64,000 nt of DNA from Flavobacterium acetivorans (GTDB lineage: Bacteria > Bacteroidota > Bacteroidia > Flavobacteriales > Flavobacteriaceae). The stretch's first letter is position 1, and each line of letters opens with the position of its first letter. Location: NCBI RefSeq assembly GCF_020911885.1, contig NZ_CP087132.1:2356001-2420000 (forward strand), given 5' to 3'. Under the pieces are notes generated by a model. That model did no database searches and was not told the origin of the DNA. It saw only the letters and a list, made by a program, of their open reading frames with translations. Shown here in pieces: positions 43,289 through 52,638 of this stretch. Made by a program: the position numbers and the translations under genes.

Positions 43289-43311
43289 ATAATCGATATT
43301 TTATCGATTAT
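43289..43311. promoter_or_regulatory. AbiEi operator candidate 2
   Basis: The same arms ATAATCGA and TCGATTAT recur with a 7-bp spacer, centre 65 bp (about six helical turns) from site 1. The flanks are also repeated (GTGTATAATC/GTATATAATC and TATCTATT). Two-site cooperative binding is known for AbiEi of other bacteria. Confidence 0.6.
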
Positions 43312-43407
43312 CTATTCTTGTAAATACACTAAAATTTAAGAAAGAGTATTTCATTAATAAATGAAATGTTACAATGTTTTACTTGTAAGTTAGAATTATA
43401 GACTACT

Positions 43408-43525
43408 TGGCAGCATATGCAAACAAAAATAGCAAAATTAGTTAAGTAATATTTTGTAGTAAAATTGATTATTAAAAGTGAGATTTTATTCTTAGTTTTT
43501 AGTGTCTACTAAGTTAGCATATCCA
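43408..43525. mobile_element. MITE-like internally deleted IS3 copy
   Basis: The left part (TGG, then ATATGCAAACAAAAAT, then TTAGTTAAG and GATTATTAAA) matches the orfB end of the intact element at 2328. It joins directly to a right part (GATTTTATTCTTA, then CTAAGTTAGCATATCCA) that matches the orfA end at 3588. Only about 118 bp remain, with both ends and no transposase. Such a shell could be moved by an intact relative. Confidence 0.6.
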
Positions 43526-43527
43526 GT

Positions 43528-44043
43528 AAAGAGTTCGAAGAGTTTGGAGAAGGAAGTTTTCCTGGAAAAGGAAATTTAAAACTCACTCCCGAGCAAGAAA
43601 AAATTTACGAACTGGAGAAAAGACTCAAAGATGCCGAGTTAGAACGTGATATATTAAAAAAAGCAATCGGCATTTTTTCCAAGAGCGGTCGATGATTTAT
43701 AGTTTTATAAAAAGCAATGAACAACTATTCCCGATTGAAAAAATGTGCAAAGTTCTACAAAGTAAGCAGCGGAAGTTATTACCGATGGAAAAAACAAGCA
43801 ATCACAGCAAGACAACAACTAAAAATTACCATAAAAGAACAGATAACATTGATTTATTTTGCTGCCAAACAAAGATATGGAAGCCCTGGAATAACATTGG
43901 AATTACAGCATTTAGGTTATAAAATTTCACGACCCGAGAGCTTGCTCGAACAGGCGAAGCAATTACAGTTGCAAAATATATGAAATAACTTGGCTTACGA
44001 AGCAAATTAAGCAAGAAGTTCAAAGTTATTAAAACCGTCTTAA
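43528..44043 (+). pseudogene. broken IS3-family orfAB
   Basis: A plus-strand transposase remnant starts mid-orfA (KEFEEFGEGSFPGKGNLKL to FSKSGR) right after the MITE-like shell. OrfB follows (MIYSFIKSNEQLFPIEKMCKV) but shifts frame near 43765, continues as VSSGSYYRWKKQ and reaches LQHLGYKISR. There about 31 bp of more GC-rich sequence (43930-43960, with GAGCTTGCTCGAACAGGCGA) are inserted before TVAKYMK, where a stop occurs. Similarity ends at SKLSRKFKV near 44030. The remaining 110 bp to the next gene include GTGGCA/TGCCAC arms but no gene. Confidence 0.75.
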
Positions 44044-44159
44044 TTTTTTGTGGCAAAAAATGTACCCACTCGAGAGAGAGCATGCCACACTTTTGCCAAA
44101 AATCTTAAAGTATCAATATTTAAGATGTTAATTTATATACAATGAGGGTTTTTGTATTT

Positions 44160-44864
44160 CTATTTTAAAATCCGATCTAACTGTACCTTAAATGATTTCC
44201 CAATAGGCACTGTGTAATTATCAAGAAATATCTGATTTCCCTCTATACGTTTGATGTGCTTGTGGGCTACAATAAACGAACGATGTACTTGAATAAACCC
44301 TTGCATTGGAATATGCTCAGATAGCGAGGATAATGTTCCACGTATGGTGATTATTTCTTCTTTTAGCACAATTTTAATATAGTTGCCCATAGACTCTACA
44401 AACAAAATATCATCAGTGGAGATTTGTATGTATTTGTTATCTGATCGAATAAAAAGCCTATCCTGATTTGTATCGCTAACAGCGTTGTGCATATTAGATT
44501 GTATATTCGGAGTTTCTGCACTTACCTTATTTACCGCTTTTAAAAAACGTTCGAATGAAAAGGGTTTAAGCAAGTAGTCAACAATGTTTAATTCATAACC
44601 TTCTAAGGCATGCTCTTTATAAGCAGTGGTAACAATTACTTTTGGTAAATTGGAAAGTGTTTTTAGAAATTCAAACCCTTGTAATTTAGGCATATTCAGA
44701 TCCAGAAAAATTAAATCTACCGAATTATTATTGAGGTATTCAATGGCTTCTATGGCATCGTAGCAGTTCTGCATTAATTGCATATTGGGCAACAGTGAGC
44801 AATATTTTTGGATGATGTCGTGTGCCAACGACTCGTCATCCACTATAATGTATCTAATATTCAT
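44160..44864 (-). CDS. LytTR-family response regulator (pair 1)
   Basis: The 234-aa regulator has a receiver domain (acidic DDES, phospho-acceptor in DLIFLDLNMPKL about residue 56, VVTTAYKEHALEGYELN) and a C-terminal LytTR DNA-binding domain (about 130-234; ILFVESMGNYIKIVLKE, GFIQVHRSFIVAHKHIKRIEGN). It overlaps its kinase by 4 bp. The pair is divergent from the ABC/M1 genes across 180-200 bp, so those are likely targets. A close paralogue is at 50599-51303. Confidence 0.9.
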   Translation of the reverse strand: MNIRYIIVDDESLAHDIIQKYCSLLPNMQLMQNCYDAIEAIEYLNNNSVDLIFLDLNMPKLQGFEFLKTLSNLPKVIVTTAYKEHALEGYELNIVDYLLKPFSFERFLKAVNKVSAETPNIQSNMHNAVSDTNQDRLFIRSDNKYIQISTDDILFVESMGNYIKIVLKEEIITIRGTLSSLSEHIPMQGFIQVHRSFIVAHKHIKRIEGNQIFLDNYTVPIGKSFKVQLDRILK

Positions 44865-45655
44865 AAAGTAAGTCTTAATCTAATTTTATAAATAGCATCA
44901 TGATTGGTAGATATTTCCAATTCATGTTTGTTCAAGTAAACCAATTCCAGTCTTTTTTTGAGATTATTTAAACCAATTCCTTGAATACTTGATTGCTCAT
45001 CGGCATCAAAATTATTTTCAATTACAAAATCAACATGTTGCAATGTAGCCTTTAATCGAATGTAAACAAACGCATCTTTTCTTAGTTTTTCTACCCCATG
45101 TTTGAAAGCGTTTTCAACCATAATAATAAACAGCAATGGCATAATTTTAATATTCCGATCTACTGTATCTATATCAAAGCGAATAATAATCTCCTTATGG
45201 TATCGCATTTTATGCAAATCCATATAGTTTTCAAGATAGGTGATTTCATCCCCTAAGGTAACCCAATCATTTTGTCCTTCATAAATACTATAACGCATCA
45301 TGTCAGATAATTTGAGAATTAACTGCTGTGCTTTAGCGGTATCTTTTTCTACCAGTCCATACAAATTATTCAAGGTGTTGAAAAAAAAGTGTGGATTAAC
45401 CTGACTCTTTAAGTGCATTAATTCCGCTTGCGTTTTGTCTTTTTTTAGTCGGAGTATGATTTTAATCTGAATAATTAACCAGCGTATCATCCAGACTATC
45501 ATTGAAATGAAAAATAATAGAATGAAAATGTGATAATCTTCTTCTTTTCCGAAAAAATCATTAAAAACCACCAATAACATGGTGGTCACGATAAAAAAGT
45601 AGGGTACTAGCTTTTGAAGGCGTTGCTTATTAAAAGTTTTTTGAAGGAAAGTCAT
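44861..45655 (-). CDS. LytS/YehU-type sensor histidine kinase (pair 1)
   Basis: The 264-aa kinase has two membrane helices (about 16-33 and 42-66), then the His_kinase domain with the phospho-histidine in SQVNPHFFFNTLNNL and a HATPase region (LFIIMVENAFKHGVEKL, IQGIGLNNLKKRLEL). The sensory part is minimal, so the signal is probably membrane-related or cytoplasmic. It overlaps the regulator by 4 bp, which indicates coupled expression. Confidence 0.88.
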   Translation of the reverse strand: MTFLQKTFNKQRLQKLVPYFFIVTTMLLVVFNDFFGKEEDYHIFILLFFISMIVWMIRWLIIQIKIILRLKKDKTQAELMHLKSQVNPHFFFNTLNNLYGLVEKDTAKAQQLILKLSDMMRYSIYEGQNDWVTLGDEITYLENYMDLHKMRYHKEIIIRFDIDTVDRNIKIMPLLFIIMVENAFKHGVEKLRKDAFVYIRLKATLQHVDFVIENNFDADEQSSIQGIGLNNLKKRLELVYLNKHELEISTNHDAIYKIRLRLTL

Positions 45656-45855
45656 GCTGTAAAATTACATAAAAATTCTAGTCGACCGAAGCATTGTTAC
45701 AGATGTACTTGTAGGTGTGATGAACGTACTGTTGATAGGTGTCAAGTGGTTTCATGTCACAATCCTGGTAATATGTACCTACTTTCCATACATCTGTCCC
45801 ATTCCTTTTTATATCCATTCTATTCATCTTAATATTGTTTTCAAAATTAACAATC

Positions 45856-46728
45856 ATGGATGAACTTATAATAACTGACCTTTCTAAAACATACAGTAAC
45901 GGAGTTAAAGCACTTCAAAACGTATCATTACAAATACCGGTGGGTATGTTTGGCTTACTTGGGCCAAATGGCGCCGGTAAATCAACGCTCATGCGTACTA
46001 TAGCAACCTTGCAGGAAGCCGACAGTGGAAGTATCAAATTTGGAAGCCTCAATATCTTAGAACGTCCGAATGAACTAAAAAAATTGTTAGGCTATCTGCC
46101 ACAGCAATTTGGCGTCTATCCAGCATTATCTGCTGAGATATTATTGAACCATTTAGCGGTGTTGAAAGGGATTATGAATAGAAAAGAACGTAAAGAAATT
46201 GTGCATGCACTTCTTCATAAAGTAAATCTATACGAGGTTCGAGGCCAAAAACTAGGGGAGTTCTCAGGAGGAATGAAACAGCGTTTTGGCATTGCCCAGG
46301 CATTGTTAAACAACCCTAAGTTACTGATTGTGGATGAACCAACAGCAGGATTAGACCCTGTTGAGCGTAACCGATTTTATAATCTATTAAGTGAAGTGGG
46401 CGAGCATACCATCGTAATTCTCTCAACGCATATAGTTGATGATGTGAAACAGTTATGCCCCAGGATGGCCATCATCAACAAAGGAAAAGTGCTTATTCAG
46501 GGCAATCCCGTACAAATTATGGAAAATCTGCAAGGGCGGTTATATGAGAAAATCATACATAAAGAAGAACTGGAACAATACAAAAACGAATATCAGGTCA
46601 TCAGTGATCGCCTGTATTTAGGAAACCAAATTGTTCATGTGGTTAGTGACACGCACCCAGGATCAACGTTCAAATCCATTGATGCCAATCTCGAAGATGT
46701 TTACCTGTCTCAAATTCTTAATTCTTAA
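45856..46728 (+). CDS. ABC transporter ATP-binding protein
   Basis: I prefer the ATG at 45856 (MDELIITDLSKTYSNG, 290 aa) over the TTG at 45835. Motifs are Walker A GPNGAGKST, Q-loop YLPQQFGVYP, signature FSGGMKQRFG, Walker B LLIVDEPTAGLDP and the H-loop LSTHIVDDV. The class is the Drug_RA1/CcmA-like ATPases of ABC-2 exporters. It is 10 bp before the permease/M1 gene, its obvious membrane partner. Confidence 0.9.
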   Translation: MDELIITDLSKTYSNGVKALQNVSLQIPVGMFGLLGPNGAGKSTLMRTIATLQEADSGSIKFGSLNILERPNELKKLLGYLPQQFGVYPALSAEILLNHLAVLKGIMNRKERKEIVHALLHKVNLYEVRGQKLGEFSGGMKQRFGIAQALLNNPKLLIVDEPTAGLDPVERNRFYNLLSEVGEHTIVILSTHIVDDVKQLCPRMAIINKGKVLIQGNPVQIMENLQGRLYEKIIHKEELEQYKNEYQVISDRLYLGNQIVHVVSDTHPGSTFKSIDANLEDVYLSQILNS

Positions 46729-46738
46729 TTCCATTCAC

Positions 46739-49700
46739 ATGCTATACGAATTTTTCATATTCGAAATTAAATACCGATTGAAGCGACCTGAAACGTTTTT
46801 TTTCTTTCTTCTTCTGTTCCTGTTCTCAGCAGTGGGCGTTGAATTTGTCTTTCAGGGAATAGATTTAGGATTAGTAAAGAAGAATTCGCCACTTGTGATT
46901 GCTAAATCCATGGGAGCCATTACGGGATTGTCGATGATTATTGCATCGATGATTATGGGTGTTCCTGTACTGCGTGACTTTCAGTACGACATTACTTTAC
47001 TTATTTACGTCAACCCTATCTCCAGAAAGAATTACTTATTAGGCCGCTTTTTGGGATCCTTTGCTGTGTTACTTTTTATTTTCAGTGGTGTGCTCTGGGG
47101 AATGACCATTGGAGAATTTTTGCCATGGAACGATCCAAGCGAATTTTTGCCCTTTCAATTTATTAATTATCTACAGCCCTTTCTTTGGGTGGTTTTGCCC
47201 ACTTTGTTTTTTGGTGCTGCTGTTTTTTTTGCCACTGGTACGTTAAGTAAAAATCTGATGGTAGTGTACACTCAAGGGGTGGTCATTTTTGTTTTGTTCA
47301 TGATTACTAAAGGTATTACCAATGAAACCTTTCAGGCGTTGTTGGATCCCTTTTCGCTTACTACATTAACCAAAGCAACTAAGGGATGGACGGTAATGGA
47401 CAGGAACTCTCTGCTGATTCCCGTGTCTGGCATTATGCTGCTTAACAAACTCTTTTGGCTAGGTTTGGGCATTTTAGCACTGACGATTGGCTACATCAAG
47501 TTTCAGTTGGTGGTACTAAGCGAAAAGACTTTTAATAAAAAGCAGAAACAAAAAGTTAAAACCTTTCCAATTACCTACATTAAGGTATTACCCTCGGTTA
47601 CACCTGTATTTCATATTAAGGCGCAATTCACACAGTTATTGCTCAATGCATGGTTTCATAGCCTGTCCATTCTCAGGCTTATTTCCTTTTGGGCGATTAT
47701 TTTGTGCTGCTTCATTATTATCTTGGTCAATTCTGTGAGCTTAGGCACATCCTATGGAGTAGATAGTTATCCAACCACGTATTTCATTATCGAAGAACTG
47801 CGAGAGATGTCCATTTACTTCTTTATGATCATTTTAGTCTTTTATTCCGGTGAGATTATGTGGAAGGAAAGGGATGTTAAGCTCAATCTCATTCATGATG
47901 CCTCACCCTTTAGTAGTTTTATTAATGTGAGCAGCAGGTTTCTGGGATTACTATTCATCTATGTCATTGTCATGCTTTCACTCATTGCCGCGGGCATTCT
48001 TTTCCAAACACTAAACGGCTATTATCGCTACGAATTGGACGTCTATTTCTTTGGATTCTTTTTAGAGCTATTCCCATTCCTGGCCTTGTACACATTTGCA
48101 GCCATGTTCTTTCAGGCATTCACCGGAAACAAGTTTATGGGGATGCTCGCCACCATCGCCTTCGCTATCATAAACGTAGCTATTGGCGTATTTGGATTGG
48201 AACATGCGTTGCTTAACTTTGGTGGACAAGCACTGGCCACATACTCGGATATGAATGGTTATGGGCACTTCCTGACTGCCTATCTGTGGGCAAAAACCTA
48301 TTGGGTATTGTTTGGTTTGCTTCTCTTAATATTCGCTAGTGTTTTGATGGTAAAAGGAACCGAAACGGGGTTGAGAAAGCGATGGACGAACGGATTAAAG
48401 CAAATGGGAAAATCATTAAGGATTTTCAGTTTAGTTTGCCTGACGCTTATCGTAAGTATTGGAAGTTATATTTTTTACAATACAAATGTGCTAAATGAAT
48501 TTTGGACTAAAGGTGAGCAAGATGATTTTAGAGCTGGTTACGAAAAGACGTTGAAGCAGTTTGAATATATTCCACAGCCGAAAATTATAGATGTCAATCT
48601 AAAAATCAATCTGTTTCCTTCAAAAAGAGCCTATGAAATAACAGGTTACTATATTGTTACCAATACATCGCAAGTACCCATTCGGGAAATTCATGTACAA
48701 AAACTATTAGAGTCAAACGTGGAATTAACGGATGTAAGCTTTGATCGTAACGCAAGAACAAACAACAGGTATAAAAAATATCATTATACCATTTACCAAT
48801 TGAGCCAATCGTTAGCTCCCGGTGATACACTGAAAATGAATTTTAAACAAACCTTACGGCCAAAAGGTTTTGAAACTGACAATTCTGATATAGATGTCGT
48901 TTATAACGGTACTTTTTTTGATAATGCGGTGTTGCCGAGTTTTGGTTATCAGAAAAAATATGAATTGCAGGATGAAGACGGCCGGAAAGATTTTGAGCTG
49001 GCTCCACGATTGCAAAAAGCCCGGCGGGATGATATAAGAGAATTGGTGAATGCACGCAGTGGAAGTGATTCGGATGGAATCACCTTAGATATAGTAATAA
49101 GTACAGAAGCACCACAAACAGCACTTACCTCCGGCGATTTAGTTAAAGCATGGGACAGGGAGGGTCGAAATTATTTTCACTATAAAACCAATCAACAGAT
49201 CATCAATTTTTATCCTGTTGTATCAGGCGAGTATGAGGTAATGAGAAACACTTTTATTCCATCAGGCAATAGTTCAAACGAGAGAGTTGTTTTAGAGATT
49301 TATTACCAAAAAGGACATGAGTACAACCTCAAACGTATGATGAAATCTATGAAAATGTCGTTGGATTATTACAGCAAACATTTCAGTCCTTATCAATATA
49401 AACAACTCCGTATTGTGGAATTTCCAAGATATAGAGCATTTGCTCAATCGCTGCCAGGCATTATCCCTTTTTCGGAGGCTATTGGTTTTGTGATGAACAT
49501 TGATGATAAAAAAGATGTAGACATGGCATTTTATATTACTGCTCATGAAGTGGCTCACCAATGGTGGGGCTTACAACTGGAAGCCGCAAACGTTCAGGGA
49601 CAAAATATGATATTGGAAACATTGGCTCAGTATTCGGCTATAATGGTACTTAAAGAAAAATATCCAGATAAAAAAGTTCAGCAATTTTTGAAATTCCAAT

Positions 49701-50014
49701 TAGATGAATACACAGAAGCTAACTTAAAGTCCAGCAAGAAGGAATTGCCACTGGCATTGGTTGAAAATGAAGAACACATCTACTATAACAAAGGAGCAAT
49801 CGCTATGTATGAATTGCAGAAACAAATTGGTGAAGAAAATGTAAACACAGCATTACAGCATTTTCTGAATGATTGGCATTCTTTAAATAACTCCCAAAAA
49901 CCAAATCGCTATGCAACTACGGCGGACTTAATTAAGTATTTCCATGAAGTAGCTCCGGATTCTAAACAACAGGTTATTACAGATTTGTTTGAACAGGTTA
50001 ATAGTATTAAGTGA
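46739..50014 (+). CDS. ABC-2 permease fused to M1-family metallopeptidase
   Basis: From the ATG at 46739 (MLYEFFIFEIKYRL) the product has 1091 aa. Residues 1-580 form an ABC-2-type permease with about 12 helices in two half-sets. A final helix near 590 (LVCLTLIVSIGSYIFY) leads into a periplasmic M1 aminopeptidase-like domain (about 610-1091). The zinc site is HEVAHQWW (936-943), with the third ligand E960 in MILETLAQY, 19 residues on. The GxMEN-like exopeptidase loop is degenerate (SLPGIIPFSEAIGF). Such fusions are known in Bacteroidota; the transported or cleaved substrate is unknown. The start at 46631 would overlap the ATPase gene and is unlikely. Confidence 0.88.
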   Translation: MLYEFFIFEIKYRLKRPETFFFFLLLFLFSAVGVEFVFQGIDLGLVKKNSPLVIAKSMGAITGLSMIIASMIMGVPVLRDFQYDITLLIYVNPISRKNYLLGRFLGSFAVLLFIFSGVLWGMTIGEFLPWNDPSEFLPFQFINYLQPFLWVVLPTLFFGAAVFFATGTLSKNLMVVYTQGVVIFVLFMITKGITNETFQALLDPFSLTTLTKATKGWTVMDRNSLLIPVSGIMLLNKLFWLGLGILALTIGYIKFQLVVLSEKTFNKKQKQKVKTFPITYIKVLPSVTPVFHIKAQFTQLLLNAWFHSLSILRLISFWAIILCCFIIILVNSVSLGTSYGVDSYPTTYFIIEELREMSIYFFMIILVFYSGEIMWKERDVKLNLIHDASPFSSFINVSSRFLGLLFIYVIVMLSLIAAGILFQTLNGYYRYELDVYFFGFFLELFPFLALYTFAAMFFQAFTGNKFMGMLATIAFAIINVAIGVFGLEHALLNFGGQALATYSDMNGYGHFLTAYLWAKTYWVLFGLLLLIFASVLMVKGTETGLRKRWTNGLKQMGKSLRIFSLVCLTLIVSIGSYIFYNTNVLNEFWTKGEQDDFRAGYEKTLKQFEYIPQPKIIDVNLKINLFPSKRAYEITGYYIVTNTSQVPIREIHVQKLLESNVELTDVSFDRNARTNNRYKKYHYTIYQLSQSLAPGDTLKMNFKQTLRPKGFETDNSDIDVVYNGTFFDNAVLPSFGYQKKYELQDEDGRKDFELAPRLQKARRDDIRELVNARSGSDSDGITLDIVISTEAPQTALTSGDLVKAWDREGRNYFHYKTNQQIINFYPVVSGEYEVMRNTFIPSGNSSNERVVLEIYYQKGHEYNLKRMMKSMKMSLDYYSKHFSPYQYKQLRIVEFPRYRAFAQSLPGIIPFSEAIGFVMNIDDKKDVDMAFYITAHEVAHQWWGLQLEAANVQGQNMILETLAQYSAIMVLKEKYPDKKVQQFLKFQLDEYTEANLKSSKKELPLALVENEEHIYYNKGAIAMYELQKQIGEENVNTALQHFLNDWHSLNNSQKPNRYATTADLIKYFHEVAPDSKQQVITDLFEQVNSIK

Positions 50015-50085
50015 AGCAAGGAACTATCAATCTTGCAGAGTGAATCCAAAAATATTTAACAGAACCATTTTAACATTAAAGGAAT

Positions 50086-50460
50086 ATGCAAGAAATAAAT
50101 TCAATTAACATTTTGGAGAAATTTTCATTGTTTGAAAAGCTATGGACACCACATATAATTGGTGAACTCAACGGACAATATATTAAGCTTTGTAAACTTA
50201 AGAACGACTTTGTCTGGCACAGCCATAAGGAAGAGGATGAAATGTTTGTGGTAATTAATGGCACATTGATTATGGATATTAAAGATGGAAAAACAATATC
50301 AACTAGGTCTGGAGAAATATTGATAATGCCAAAAGGAGAAGAGCACAGGCCCTGGACAAATGGAGAAGAAGTTATGGTAATGCTTATCGAGCCCAAAACC
50401 ACACAGTATACAGGTGAACTTAAAGTTCCTCAAACTGTTGAAAAATTGGAATGGATATAA
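50086..50460 (+). CDS. small cupin-domain protein
   Basis: This 124-aa single-domain cupin has both cupin motifs: DFVWHSHKEEDEMFVVINGTL (motif 1, His-His-Glu metal ligands; cut as FVWHSHKEEDEMFVVING) and GEILIMPKGEEHRPW (motif 2, His). It is cytoplasmic and probably binds one divalent metal. It follows the M1 fusion by 71 bp on the same strand and converges on the second LytTR gene. The enzymatic or sensory role is unknown. Confidence 0.82.
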   Translation: MQEINSINILEKFSLFEKLWTPHIIGELNGQYIKLCKLKNDFVWHSHKEEDEMFVVINGTLIMDIKDGKTISTRSGEILIMPKGEEHRPWTNGEEVMVMLIEPKTTQYTGELKVPQTVEKLEWI

Positions 50461-50598
50461 ATGAAGAATAAAAAGCAACACTAAAAAAAAACGTTAGATA
50501 AAAAAACAAAGAATGAATCAATTTGCTGAATTTCAATTATATAATATCTTTTTAAAAAGGAAAAATTGATCATGATGGTAATTTAATAAAAAATAAAA

Positions 50599-51303
50599 TT
50601 ATAAAAGCATCATAATATTTTCTTTATAGGTTTGTCCTATCGGCACTTTATATTTATCAATTAGTATTCTGTTGCCTTCAATCTGTTTGATTTTATCTTT
50701 AGCCACTATAAAAGATTTATGGGTTCTTATAAAGTTAGTTTTTGGAAGTAACTGTTCCAAATCAGAAATTTTTTGAGGACTAACAATCATCTCATTCTTT
50801 AAATACACTTTGGTATAATGCCCATAAGCTTCTATAAATAATAAATCTTCAAAATGAATTTGATGGTGCTTTTTATTACCTTTTAAAAAAAAGCTGTTTA
50901 TACTTGGTTCTGTTTCGTTTGGTGGTAATGTAACATTACTTTTTTTATTTTGAGCACTATCAAATGTCTTGTTAATGGCTTTTAGAAATCGGTCAAAGCT
51001 AAAGGGCTTCAGCAAATAATCCGAAACATTAAGTTCATACCCTTCAAAAGCAAATTCTTTGTAAGCTGTAGTCACAATTATTTTGGGTGGATTGGGTAGG
51101 GTTTTTAAAAAATCGAAACCTGATAGTTTGGGCATATTAATGTCCAAAAACAGTAAATCTACAGTGTCTTCATTCAAAAACTGTAAGGCTTCAAAGGCAT
51201 TATAACAGCTTCCTTTCTTTTCTAAATAAGGCAAATTTTCGCAATAATTTTCAATAATGCGATGGGCAATAGGTTCATCATCAACAATTAAATAGCGTAT
51301 CAT
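50599..51303 (-). CDS. LytTR-family response regulator (pair 2)
   Basis: This 234-aa paralogue of the regulator at 44160 has the same length and order: receiver with VDLLFLDINMPKLSGFDFLK and VTTAYKEFAFEGYEL, then LytTR domain (LLFIEAYGHYTKVYLKNEM, NFIRTHKSFIVAKDKIKQIE). It overlaps its kinase by 4 bp. The pair is divergent from the S41-protease gene, so that gene is a likely target. Confidence 0.9.
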   Translation of the reverse strand: MIRYLIVDDEPIAHRIIENYCENLPYLEKKGSCYNAFEALQFLNEDTVDLLFLDINMPKLSGFDFLKTLPNPPKIIVTTAYKEFAFEGYELNVSDYLLKPFSFDRFLKAINKTFDSAQNKKSNVTLPPNETEPSINSFFLKGNKKHHQIHFEDLLFIEAYGHYTKVYLKNEMIVSPQKISDLEQLLPKTNFIRTHKSFIVAKDKIKQIEGNRILIDKYKVPIGQTYKENIMMLL

Positions 51304-52424
51304 AACATTTCTATTTTAAGTTCTAATTTGTAAATAGAATCTTTAACATCAATTTTTATATTGTGTTTGTCAGGATATAATAATTTTAAACGCTGTTTTA
51401 GATTCTGTATTCCAATACCGGCAGTTTGGAAAGTTTCTTTTGCTTCGAAGTTATTTTCAATATCAAAATAAAGTATGGCAGCATCAATTTTTATATTGAT
51501 ATGAATATAAGCATCTTCGGTTATGCTTTCTACACCATGCTTAAAGGCGTTTTCCAACGGAATAATAAATAGTAATGGTGCAATTTGATAATCAATTTCG
51601 CGACTATGACTAAAAACAATATCGACTCTTTTTTGGTATCGTATTTTATGCAATTCAATGTAGTTCTTTAAGTATTCTATTTCCTCTTTTAACGGTACAA
51701 CATCTTCTTTTCCCATATAAATAGTATAACGCATTATGTCGGATAATTTTAAAATAACATTTGGTGCATCATCAGATTTTTCTATTACTAATCCATATAA
51801 ATTATTTAAAGTATTAAAGAAAAAATGGGGATTGATCTGGCTTTTCAATAACGATAATTCGGCTTTTGTTTTTTTTGATTCTATTGTTTTCATCCATTTC
51901 CATTGCTGATAAAACCAAGTTAATAGCAATACAAAAAAAGGTGCTGTCAAGATGATTTTTATTTCTTTTTCCTGCTCAAAGTACCTATTTATATCATTAA
52001 TATATACTCTTAGATAGTAGAAATAACCCAAAACCAAGCTATAATACCCCATTATAATTAACGCGTACTTTTTGAAATAAGAAGGAGCTATGATGGCAAA
52101 AAAGGACAATCCAACGCAAATTAATCCGATAAAGGTTATGGGATTGTCAATTATTTTTGAATTCAGATCATTTATAATGATTACAAAAAAAACAAAAAGC
52201 AGAACAAGCAACTTTAGAGAAATGGTTTTATGCTTTTTTAAAAACGAAAAATAATGAATGGGCAAAGAAATTAGAAACCAACTAAAAATAAAACTTAGGA
52301 TATTGGCTAATGTTAGAGAATCATCAATGTAAATAAAATTAAAATACAGCATCACAACTACTGCAATCCTTTGGATTAGTAATCCATACAAAAAGGCTTT
52401 GTACTTTTTAAGAAATTCAATCAT
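51300..52424 (-). CDS. LytS/YehU-type sensor histidine kinase (pair 2)
   Basis: The 374-aa kinase has about six membrane helices in the first 180 residues, more than the pair-1 kinase. The His_kinase domain follows (SQINPHFFFNTLNNLYGL, phospho-histidine about 201) and a HATPase region (LLFIIPLENAFKHGVESI, GIGIQNLKQRLKLLYPD). The larger membrane part suggests a different signal although the output domains are alike. Confidence 0.88.
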   Translation of the reverse strand: MIEFLKKYKAFLYGLLIQRIAVVVMLYFNFIYIDDSLTLANILSFIFSWFLISLPIHYFSFLKKHKTISLKLLVLLFVFFVIIINDLNSKIIDNPITFIGLICVGLSFFAIIAPSYFKKYALIIMGYYSLVLGYFYYLRVYINDINRYFEQEKEIKIILTAPFFVLLLTWFYQQWKWMKTIESKKTKAELSLLKSQINPHFFFNTLNNLYGLVIEKSDDAPNVILKLSDIMRYTIYMGKEDVVPLKEEIEYLKNYIELHKIRYQKRVDIVFSHSREIDYQIAPLLFIIPLENAFKHGVESITEDAYIHINIKIDAAILYFDIENNFEAKETFQTAGIGIQNLKQRLKLLYPDKHNIKIDVKDSIYKLELKIEML

Positions 52425-52638
52425 GAGTCAAAATTAACAAAAAATGACTTTTTCCCAGTACAATCTGCACCAATTCACTTAAAAGATACACAAACGCTGC
52501 TTTTTTAGGCTTAAACCGGATTTGAACATAAAATATATTGTATGTGAGTGTTATGGACATGTTGATGCTAAATATTTTAGTCCGTTTTAGTTTAACGATA
52601 TGTTTGTTGAAAATTATAAATAGTAAAACGAAAACAAT

